From assembly GCA_020216625.1 (NCBI GenBank), contig JAIUYB010000179.1, positions 1-5,748 of the forward strand: a stretch of DNA of 5,748 bases. The letters run 5' to 3'. The DNA is from Desulfarculus sp. Lineage in GTDB: Bacteria; Desulfobacterota; Desulfarculia; Desulfarculales; Desulfarculaceae. The position numbers and the translations under genes were made by a program. Positions 1-5,616 of this stretch are shown one piece after another (positions within the stretch are counted from its first letter, which is position 1; each line of letters starts with the position of its first letter). The notes under the pieces are model-generated. The model saw only the letters and a program-made list of their open reading frames with translations. It had not been told where the DNA came from and made no database searches.

Positions 1-117
1 GGCAGGCGGAGTCGCCGGAAAATTTGATGCTTGAAGTTTGATATTCTAGGCAAAACTCGATGGGTTTGGCAAGGACGTGGCGAGGGGTCGCCTGCGGGCG
101 GGATGCACGGAGGCAGG
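1..117. other. noncoding flank downstream of the GGDEF-EAL gene
   Basis: No supportable gene lies here. Bases 15-60 are clearly AT-richer than the rest of the window and contain the hexamer TTTGAT twice (23-28 and 37-42, 14 bp apart). Just past the minus-strand stop codon there is a short perfect inverted repeat, GGCGA/TCGCC, with a 4-nt loop at 79-92. A second inverted repeat, GCCTGC/GCAGGC at 90-95 and 113-118, has a long loop and touches the stop codon. Either could fold in the mRNA 3' end, but neither is followed by a U-tract on the minus strand, so I do not call an intrinsic terminator. Confidence 0.5.
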
Positions 118-2259
118 CTAGGCCCCTGCCAGGAGCCCGGCCAGATCGCTGCCCGCGCGCAGGGGAGGGTGGGGCCCGGGGCCCAGGTGGGCGCGGCACA
201 GATCCAGAAAACGCTGCTCCGGCACCGGCGGGCTGAAGTAATAGCCCTGCATCAGGGAGCAATGGTTGCGCAACAGGAAATCCGCCTGCTCGGCGGTCTC
301 CACCCCTTCGGCCACCACCTCCAGGCCCAGGCTGCGGGCCATGGCGATGATGGCCACCACGATGGCCGCGCTGTTCTGGCTGCCCGGGGTTTCCACGACA
401 AAGGAGCGGTCCAGTTTCAGGGCGTGGAGAGGGAAGCTCTTGAGGCAGGCCAGGGCCGAATAACCGGTGCCGAAGTCGTCCAGCGACAGCCGCACCCCCA
501 GCGCCTCCAAGCGCTTAAGGATGGCCACCGCGGCCTCCAGGTTGTGCATCACCACGCTCTCGGTCACCTCCAGCTCCAGCTGGGAGGGCTCCAGGCCAAC
601 CTCCTCCAGCACCATCTCCACCATGTCCACGAAATCGTGCTGCCACAAAAGCTGGCGGGCGGAGAGGTTCACCGCCACCCGCAGCCGGCCCAGGCCCTGA
701 TCCTCGATCCGACGGGCCACGCGGCAGGCCTGGTCCAGCACCCATTCGCCGATGGGCACGATCAGGCCGGTCTCCTCGGCCAGGGGGATGATCTCGCCCG
801 CTCCCACCAGGCCCAGGTCTGGACGTCGCCAACGCAGGAGGGCCTCCATGCCGGCCAGCTGGTTGCTGCCATGGTCCCACTTGGGTTGGTAGTAGACCAG
901 GAACTCGTTGTTCTGCAATCCCTTGCGCAGATTGCTCTCCATCACCAGCCGGCGGTTGGCCTGGGCGTGAAGTTCGTTGGTGAACAGCTGATAGCCGCGC
1001 TTGCCCTGCTCCTTGGCCCGATACATGGCCAGGTCGGCGTTCTTGACCAGGGTCTCGGCGTCCTGGCCGTCGTTGGGAAAGATGGTGATGCCGATGCTGA
1101 CGCTGACCTGCAGCTCGTGGCCCTCCACCTGGATCGGCTCGGCCACCTGCCCCAAGATCCGCCGCGCCACCACCATGGCCCCTTCCGGCTGGCTGACGTC
1201 GGTGAGAAGCAGGACGAACTCGTCCCCGCCCAGGCGGGCCACCGCGTCCTCCAGACGCAGACAGGCCTTGATCCGGTGGGCCATCTCCCGCAGCAACCAG
1301 TCGCCCACCCCGTGGCCCAGGCTGTCGTTGATGGTCTTGAAGTTGTCCAGATCCAGGTAGAGCAGGGCCAGGCCGACCCGCCGGCGTTTGGCGTGGGCCA
1401 GGGCCGCTTGCAGGCGCTGATAAAAAAATGCCCGGTTGGGCAGCCCGGTCAGGGGGTCGTGCAGGGCCAAGTAGGCGATTTGGTCCGACTCGTCGCCGGC
1501 CTGGGAGAGCGGGCGCAGCAGGACCAGGAAGGCCGGAGCCCTGGCGGACCCCTGAGGGGCGCGCAACAGGCTGATCTCCACCGGTTGGGAGGAGCCGTCG
1601 TCGCCGGGCAGATTGGCCGGACCCCGCCAGAAACCGGTGGCGGCCAAAGCCCGCCAGACCTGGCGGCGACGCTCGGGACCCACGGAATCGGAGAACAGGC
1701 CGGTCAGGGGCTGGCCGGCCAGGCAGCGCCCGGAGCGGGAAAGCATGGCGGTAAATGCCGGGTTGGCATAGCGAAGCCTTCCCCGGACATCGACCAGGGC
1801 CAACCCCTGCTCCAGGCCGCCCAACACCGCCAGGGCCAGGCTTGCCTCGTCGGCCGAGTCGGCCACGCCCAGGGCCAGGTAGTGGGGGCGGCCCTGGTGC
1901 TGGACCTGACGCAAACGCAGGCGAAGATCGCCCCGCTCCTGGGGCAGGGGCAGGGTCAGCTCCAGACCCTGGCCGTTTTCCAAAAGGGGGCGGCCGGCGG
2001 GCCATTGCCGCCGCAGCTCATCCAGGCGGGCGGCCAGCAGATCGGCGGCCTGCCGGGCGCTGAGGCCCAAGCGGCTGGCGGCGGAGGCGTTGGCCAGATG
2101 GAAGGCGTTGGGAGCGGGAAAGGGGGGCATCTCGCCCCAGAAGGCCGGCAAGGGCAGTCCCTGCAGGACATCGGACCAGGCGGCGGCTTCGGCCTGGGAG
2201 CCCCGCTGCCCCGTCCTCCGCGCGGCTGGATGGCGGCTGGTTGTTGGCTTCGGCTTCAC
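118..2259 (-). CDS. PAS-PAS-GGDEF-EAL protein, putative bifunctional diguanylate cyclase / c-di-GMP phosphodiesterase
   Basis: The 713-residue product should make cyclic di-GMP from two GTP (GGDEF) and/or hydrolyse it to pGpG (EAL). I see no membrane segment or signal peptide, so it is probably cytoplasmic. Order: a weak PAS-like region (about 30-135), a clearer PAS domain (about 143-252), GGDEF (about 262-428) and EAL (about 436-690). The GGDEF domain has metal ligand D303, N311, D320, the GGDEF signature at 344-348 and an RxxD inhibitory site (R335-D338) exactly five residues before it, so product inhibition is likely. The EAL domain has E472 of the EAL motif, N531, E564, E567, D594-D595, K615, E651 and Q671, spaced almost as in the active enzyme RocR. 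Both activities therefore look possible; which dominates cannot be told. The start is uncertain: the GTG used here has no good ribosome binding site and a stop codon lies two codons upstream; ATG codon 44 is an alternative. The first 20 residues are Arg/Pro-rich and out of character. The gene is divergent from the HDOD gene. Confidence 0.95.
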   Translation of the reverse strand: MKPKPTTSRHPAARRTGQRGSQAEAAAWSDVLQGLPLPAFWGEMPPFPAPNAFHLANASAASRLGLSARQAADLLAARLDELRRQWPAGRPLLENGQGLELTLPLPQERGDLRLRLRQVQHQGRPHYLALGVADSADEASLALAVLGGLEQGLALVDVRGRLRYANPAFTAMLSRSGRCLAGQPLTGLFSDSVGPERRRQVWRALAATGFWRGPANLPGDDGSSQPVEISLLRAPQGSARAPAFLVLLRPLSQAGDESDQIAYLALHDPLTGLPNRAFFYQRLQAALAHAKRRRVGLALLYLDLDNFKTINDSLGHGVGDWLLREMAHRIKACLRLEDAVARLGGDEFVLLLTDVSQPEGAMVVARRILGQVAEPIQVEGHELQVSVSIGITIFPNDGQDAETLVKNADLAMYRAKEQGKRGYQLFTNELHAQANRRLVMESNLRKGLQNNEFLVYYQPKWDHGSNQLAGMEALLRWRRPDLGLVGAGEIIPLAEETGLIVPIGEWVLDQACRVARRIEDQGLGRLRVAVNLSARQLLWQHDFVDMVEMVLEEVGLEPSQLELEVTESVVMHNLEAAVAILKRLEALGVRLSLDDFGTGYSALACLKSFPLHALKLDRSFVVETPGSQNSAAIVVAIIAMARSLGLEVVAEGVETAEQADFLLRNHCSLMQGYYFSPPVPEQRFLDLCRAHLGPGPHPPLRAGSDLAGLLAGA

Positions 2260-2446
2260 TGGTTACGGCCATTTCTGGGTTGGAGGGGCGTTCCCCCAGT
2301 GTGGCGCTTTCGTCAACTGTATTGGATAATAACAAATATCCGGCACAACTGTGGGAAAAGAACCGTACAGGGGGGTGAACCTTTTTTTGGCAGACGCGGC
2401 TAGCTAGGTTGGGTTATCCTGCAAAATTATGTGATTGGTGAGGGCC
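2260..2446. promoter_or_regulatory. divergent upstream region between GGDEF-EAL and HDOD genes
   Basis: This 187-bp segment should hold the promoters for both divergent genes and is AT-richer than the coding DNA. The best -10-like match is TATTAT on the minus strand (2331 to 2326), about 67 bp before the GTG of the GGDEF-EAL gene; the same site reads GATAAT on the plus strand (2325-2330). I find no good -35 at 16-18 bp for either reading, so an activator or alternative sigma factor is possible. Other marks are a short palindrome CACAACTGTG (2344-2353), a G6 run (2370-2375), a T7 run (2382-2388) and the palindrome CTAGCTAG (2400-2407). None could be assigned to a known regulator. Confidence 0.4.
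2437..2441 (+). promoter_or_regulatory. ribosome binding site that favours the GTG start of the HDOD gene
   Basis: GGTGA matches the anti-Shine-Dalgarno complement and lies 5 nt before the GTG at 2447. The more upstream in-frame TTG (2435) and GTG (2438) have no purine-rich site before them, so this decides the start in favour of 2447. Confidence 0.45.
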
Positions 2447-3307
2447 GTGGCCAAGAATTTCCTGCGCAAAATCCGGAATCTGCCGACCTTGCCCGAGGTC
2501 CTGGCCTCGATTTTAGCCACCTTGGACGACCCGCGCTCCTCGGCGGTGGAGCTTGAAAAAAAGATCCGCTACGACCAGGCCCTGACCACCAAACTGCTGG
2601 CGGTGGCCAACTCGGCTTACTATGGCTTTCGCCATCCCATCACCTCTGTGGGTCGCGCGGTGGTGGCGGTGGGCTACAACGAGGTGCGCAACCTGGCCCT
2701 GGGCTTGAGCATGGTGGGCTATCTGCACCCCTCCACCTTTCGCCACCGCCAGGCCGCCCGCCAGTTGTGGCTGCACTCGGTGGCCGTGGCCGAGGCCTGC
2801 CGGCTGGTCTCCAAGGTGGTGGGCTATGAGGACGGCGACCTGGCCTTCACCGCCGGGCTGTTGCACGACGTGGGCAAGGTGGTGCTGATGGCCTTCTTCC
2901 CCGACGACGTGGACGAGCTGATCAAGCGCATGCAGCAGGGCGTGGGACTGATGGAGGCCGAGCGCGAGCTGGGCATGGGCCATCAGCAGGTGGGCCGGGC
3001 CCTGGCCGAGCACTGGGAGCTGCCGGAGACGGTGCGCATGGGCTTGAGCTATCACCACGAGCCCTCGCCCCGGCTGGCCAACTACCCCCTGGTGGCGGTG
3101 GTCCACATCTCGGACTATCTGGCCCACGGCCTGAACCTGGGCGATGGCTACCGCCTGGACCGGCCGGAGCTCAACAACGCCGCCCTGGAGAGCCTGGGCC
3201 TGAGCGGACCCCGCCTGGCCGAACTGGTCAAGGAGGTGGCCGCCCGCCGGGACGACATCCAGCGCCTCTGGGAGGCTCTTTTGGGGGTCGCCCCGGTCAG
3301 GGGTTGA
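2447..3307 (+). CDS. HDOD domain signalling protein
   Basis: The product is 286 residues from the GTG at 2447, or 290 from a TTG at 2435. It is essentially one HDOD domain, a variant of the HD hydrolase fold used in bacterial signalling, usually thought to act through protein contacts rather than catalysis. The N-terminal LPTLPEV (12-18) and the Ala/Asn-rich stretch ending in SAYYGF (about 56-61) are typical HDOD features. HD-type residues are largely kept: H110, the H140-D141 doublet within LLHDVGK, H179, H203-H204 and D223. The C-terminal tail (about 230-286) is helical and unremarkable. There is no fused GGDEF, EAL, receiver or membrane segment, so this is a stand-alone HDOD protein and likely cytoplasmic. 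It is divergent from the PAS-GGDEF-EAL gene and converges on the histidine kinase gene with 18 bp between stop codons. A c-di-GMP-related role is inferred from the neighbour and from EAL-HDOD fusion proteins elsewhere; its partner and output are unknown. Confidence 0.93.
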   Translation: MAKNFLRKIRNLPTLPEVLASILATLDDPRSSAVELEKKIRYDQALTTKLLAVANSAYYGFRHPITSVGRAVVAVGYNEVRNLALGLSMVGYLHPSTFRHRQAARQLWLHSVAVAEACRLVSKVVGYEDGDLAFTAGLLHDVGKVVLMAFFPDDVDELIKRMQQGVGLMEAERELGMGHQQVGRALAEHWELPETVRMGLSYHHEPSPRLANYPLVAVVHISDYLAHGLNLGDGYRLDRPELNNAALESLGLSGPRLAELVKEVAARRDDIQRLWEALLGVAPVRG

Positions 3308-3325
3308 TCGCGCCTCCCCGGCGGC

Positions 3326-4717
3326 TCAGACCGGCAGCCAGACCGTCAGCCTCGCCCCTCCCAAGGGCGAATCCTGCGCCTCCACCCGGCCGCCGTGGGC
3401 CTCCACCACCGCCTTGACCAGGCTCAGTCCCAGGCCCATGCCCCGTTGCCCCCGGCTTTTGTCCCCCCGATAGAGGCGCTCGAAGACCCGGCCGCGCTCC
3501 TCGGGAGTGATGCCCGGACCGCTGTCGTCCACGCACAGGCGCACCCCATCCCCGGCGGGCTCCAGGGCCAGCGCCACCCGCCCGCCGGCCGGAGTGTACT
3601 TCAGGGCGTTGTCCAAAAGGTTGGCCACCACCTGGCGCAGTCGGCCTGGGTCCACCGCGGCCGTGACCGGGGTCACGCCGCCCAGCTCCAGGGTCTGCCC
3701 CTTTTCCTCGGCCACGTAGGCATAGAGCTCGGCCACGTCGGCCACCAGGGCCCCCAGATCGGTGGGAGCCCGGTCCAGGCGCAGGATGCCGGTGCTGGCC
3801 TCCGAGAGGTCCAGGAGCTGGTTCAACATCCGCACCACGCGCTCGCTCTCCTCGGCGCAGTCGGCCAGGGCCTCCTTCAGGGCGGTAGGGCTTTCCGGCC
3901 CCTGCAAGGCGGTCTCCACCGTCATGCGCAGGCGGGCCAAGGGGGTGCGCAGGTCGTGGGCCACATTGTCCAGGGCCTGGGCCATGCCTCCCACCAGGCG
4001 CGCGATCTTTTCCAGCATCAGGTTGAAGCGCCGGGCCAGCTCCTCCAGCTCGCCCTCTCCTTGGCCCAGGGGGACCCGGGCCGAGAGGTCGCCGGCGTCG
4101 ATGCCCCGCACCGTGGCCACCAGGTGGCGCAAAGGGGCCAGGCTGCGGGCGGCCAGCAGCCAGCCTCCGGCCAGGGCCAGCAAGAGGGCGGGCAGGGCGG
4201 CGATCAAAAGCGCGGTGCGGAAATGGCGCAAGACCTTGAGCCGGGCGGCCGGGCTGCGCCCCACCTGGAGCAGGTACCCCCCGGGCAGGGCCTGGGTGGC
4301 CAGCTCCAGGGCCGGCCGGCCGCGGCGGTCGGAGAGCACCTGCCAGGTGTCGGGCGGGGCGGGCGGGCTGAGTCGGCGCTCCAGGTCCAGGCCGGCCGCC
4401 TCCTGGGGCACGATCAGGACCGGGGTGTCGCCGTTGGGACCCACCACCCGCACGAAGAATCCGGCCCGCTCCTCCACCGCGCGCTGGAGCCGGATCTCGG
4501 TCAGGAAGGCCTCCAGCCGCCCGCGCTGGCCGGATAGCAAATACTCGCTGGCCTTGTCCAGGATCACCTGGCGGTCGCTGGCGAGGAGCGCCTGGGCCAG
4601 CAGGTAGTAGGCCAGACCGGAGAAAAGCGCCAGACACAGGCCCAGGGCGGCGGCGTACCACAGGGTCAGCCGCCAGACGGTGCCCAGGGCTGGGCGGCTA
4701 CTGCTCCTTGAGAACAT
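3326..4717 (-). CDS. sensor histidine kinase with periplasmic sensor, HAMP, HisKA and HATPase domains
   Basis: The 463-residue product is an inner-membrane kinase that should autophosphorylate and pass the phosphate to the response regulator encoded just upstream. TM1 is about 17-43, the periplasmic sensor 44-166, TM2 about 168-189, and HAMP about 190-243. The HisKA H-box has phospho-accepting H254 in NVAHDLRTPL. The ATPase domain has the N-box NLLDNALKYTP (366-376), the G1 box DSGPGI (398-403), an F-box around F412, and the G2 box GMGLGLS (426-432), so all catalytic boxes are present. Architecture and length fit the EnvZ/QseC/CusS-like class. The sensor (44-164) contains no His, Cys or Met, which argues against the metal sensing suggested by the CusR-like partner; its signal is unknown. 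The ATG start lies inside the end of the regulator gene (20-bp overlap), pointing to one mRNA and translational coupling. A weak GGGTGG purine tract sits immediately before it. Confidence 0.96.
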   Translation of the reverse strand: MFSRSSSRPALGTVWRLTLWYAAALGLCLALFSGLAYYLLAQALLASDRQVILDKASEYLLSGQRGRLEAFLTEIRLQRAVEERAGFFVRVVGPNGDTPVLIVPQEAAGLDLERRLSPPAPPDTWQVLSDRRGRPALELATQALPGGYLLQVGRSPAARLKVLRHFRTALLIAALPALLLALAGGWLLAARSLAPLRHLVATVRGIDAGDLSARVPLGQGEGELEELARRFNLMLEKIARLVGGMAQALDNVAHDLRTPLARLRMTVETALQGPESPTALKEALADCAEESERVVRMLNQLLDLSEASTGILRLDRAPTDLGALVADVAELYAYVAEEKGQTLELGGVTPVTAAVDPGRLRQVVANLLDNALKYTPAGGRVALALEPAGDGVRLCVDDSGPGITPEERGRVFERLYRGDKSRGQRGMGLGLSLVKAVVEAHGGRVEAQDSPLGGARLTVWLPV

Positions 4718-5372
4718 AGCCCACCCCGCGCATGGTGTGGATCAGCTTGCGGGGATAGTCGCGGTCCACCTTGTTGCGCAGTCGGCAGATGACCACGTCC
4801 ACCACGTTGGTCTGGGGATCGAAGCTGTAGTCCCAGACCCGCTCCAGGATGGTGGTCTTGGTCACCACCCGCCCGGCGTTGCGCATCAGGTGGGCCAGCA
4901 GGCTGAACTCCTTGGGCTGCAACTCGATGGGCCGGCCGGCCCGGGTGACCTCGCGGCTCACCAGGTCCAGGCTGAGATCGCCCACCGTCAGGCGGGTGGG
5001 CTCGGGCTGGCGGCTGGCCCGGCGGACCAGGGCCTGGATCCGGGCCAGGAGCTCGGAGAAGGCGAAGGGCTTGGTCAGGTAGTCATCCCCGCCCTTTTCC
5101 AGGCCCAGCACCCGGTCGTCCAGGGAGCGTTTGGCGCTCAGGATGATCACCGGGGTCTGCACCCCGGCCGCGCGCAGGCGCTGGATCAGGCTCAGGCCGT
5201 CCAGTCCCGGCAGCATCAGGTCGATCACCGCCGCGTCGAAGCCCCCGCCCAGGGCCAGGGCCAGTCCGGTCTGGCCGTCGGCGGCGGTCTCGCTGACCAG
5301 ACCCGCCTCCTTGAGGCCCTTGGCGATGAAGCCGGCGATCTTCTCGTCATCCTCCACGATCAGGATGCGCAT
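4698..5372 (-). CDS. OmpR/PhoB-family response regulator, CusR/CopR-like
   Basis: The 224-residue product is a DNA-binding regulator phosphorylated by the kinase encoded directly downstream. The receiver domain (1-115) shows acidic pocket E7-D8, phospho-acceptor D51, switch S79, Y98 and K101 in KPF. The winged-helix DNA-binding domain (about 126-222) ends in the usual RGVGYVL. The receiver (KGGDDYLTKPFAFSELLARI) and the helix-turn-helix region (VWDYSFDPQTNVVDVVI) resemble the CusR/CopR heavy-metal regulator group, although that label covers regulators of many signals. The ATG at 5372 was chosen because it starts the canonical MRILIVEDDE receiver N-terminus and has a strong ribosome binding site; the open frame continues upstream to 5477, but that extension is not domain-like. 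It is the first gene of the pair with the kinase, and is divergent from the exported-protein gene at 5617, a plausible target along with its own promoter. Confidence 0.96.
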   Translation of the reverse strand: MRILIVEDDEKIAGFIAKGLKEAGLVSETAADGQTGLALALGGGFDAAVIDLMLPGLDGLSLIQRLRAAGVQTPVIILSAKRSLDDRVLGLEKGGDDYLTKPFAFSELLARIQALVRRASRQPEPTRLTVGDLSLDLVSREVTRAGRPIELQPKEFSLLAHLMRNAGRVVTKTTILERVWDYSFDPQTNVVDVVICRLRNKVDRDYPRKLIHTMRGVGYVLKEQ

Positions 5373-5378
5373 GGCTTG

Positions 5379-5388
5379 CCTTCCCCTC
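5379..5388 (-). promoter_or_regulatory. ribosome binding site of the response regulator
   Basis: On the minus strand GAGGGGAAGG lies 6 nt before the ATG at 5372. This purine tract supports that start over the longer open frame beginning near 5477. Confidence 0.6.
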
Positions 5389-5513
5389 GTCCGCTGGTCC
5401 GCCCGGCTTCCGCTCCGGGCTCCCGCGCAAACCGCCGCGCAACCCCGGGGCATGTCGAGCCATTTCCACCATAGCATAGGCCTCGCCGCCGCCCCGCGCC
5501 CGCACCTTACATT

Positions 5514-5542
5514 TTTTTAATCTTGCCGCAAGCCAGGGGCAA
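5514..5542 (-). promoter_or_regulatory. candidate promoter for the regulator-kinase operon
   Basis: On the minus strand TTGCCC (5542-5537) and TAAAAA (5519-5514) are separated by 17 bp, each matching four of six bases of the sigma-70 hexamers. The A/T tract at 5512-5520 is the only strongly AT-rich stretch in this GC-rich intergenic region. The match is weak, and the resulting leader would be about 135 nt long. Confidence 0.25.
5522..5532. repeat. perfect inverted repeat CTTGC-c-GCAAG
   Basis: Two 5-bp arms, CTTGC (5522-5526) and GCAAG (5528-5532), flank one base. The repeat falls inside the spacer of the candidate minus-strand promoter, a position typical of operators. It is not followed by a T-tract on either strand, so it is not an intrinsic terminator. 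The binding protein is unknown. Confidence 0.35.
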
Positions 5543-5554
5543 TCGGGGGTGGCC

Positions 5555-5571
5555 ATCATGGGGACAATGAT
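5555..5571. repeat. inverted repeat ATCAT-N7-ATGAT
   Basis: Arms ATCAT (5555-5559) and ATGAT (5567-5571) lie 12 bp apart centre to centre, upstream of the exported-protein gene. Spacing near one helical turn could suit a dimeric regulator, but arms this short may arise by chance. Confidence 0.25.
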
Positions 5572-5576
5572 CAAAC

Positions 5577-5592
5577 GCCCCCGGCGGGGGGC
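5577..5592 (+). other. GC-rich hairpin in the probable leader of the exported-protein gene
   Basis: GCCCCC (5577-5582) and GGGGGC (5587-5592) can form a 6-bp all-GC stem with a GGCG loop, ending 13 nt before the Shine-Dalgarno sequence. No U-tract follows, so it is not a terminator. It could affect leader stability or ribosome access if transcription starts upstream of it; I found no clear plus-strand promoter to confirm that. Confidence 0.3.
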
Positions 5593-5605
5593 CGGATATT
5601 AAACC

Positions 5606-5613
5606 GGAGGTGA
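5606..5613 (+). promoter_or_regulatory. consensus Shine-Dalgarno sequence before the exported-protein gene
   Basis: GGAGGTGA is a perfect anti-16S match. Its GGAGG core lies 6 nt before the first ATG (5617) and 9 nt before a second adjacent in-frame ATG (5620). This is the strongest ribosome binding site in the window and implies efficient translation. Confidence 0.75.
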
Positions 5614-5616
5614 ACC

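Noticed and set aside
79..118. Intrinsic terminator after the GGDEF-EAL gene
   Set aside because: Stem-forming repeats are present but no U-tract follows on the minus strand.
515..2005. 496-codon minus-strand frame inside the GGDEF-EAL gene
   Set aside because: Gly/Pro/Arg-rich out-of-frame translation of the same strand; no domain motifs.
31..2403. 790-codon open frame on the plus strand, antisense to the GGDEF-EAL gene
   Set aside because: Its product is Gly/Gln/His/Leu-rich without recognisable domains, as expected opposite a high-GC gene. The minus strand encodes clear PAS, GGDEF and EAL domains.
2340..2434. Possible c-di-GMP riboswitch upstream of the HDOD gene
   Set aside because: The 3' portion (GGTTGGGTTATCC, 2407-2419) loosely resembles the end of the c-di-GMP-I riboswitch, but the conserved GGCAAACC and GACGCAAAGCC core elements and matching stems are absent. 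A covariance-model search would settle it.
3395..4537. 380-codon plus-strand frame antisense to the kinase
   Set aside because: Low-complexity Gln/Gly/His-rich product with no domains; a GC-driven shadow.
3297..4661. 454-codon minus-strand frame overlapping the kinase gene
   Set aside because: Gly/Pro/Arg-rich shifted frame; the kinase frame holds all H, N, G1 and G2 boxes.
4680..5474. 264-codon plus-strand frame antisense to the response regulator
   Set aside because: A shadow of the regulator gene with no family features.
5373..5477. 35-residue N-terminal extension of the response regulator
   Set aside because: The internal ATG at 5372 gives the canonical receiver start with a good ribosome binding site; the extension has no family equivalent.
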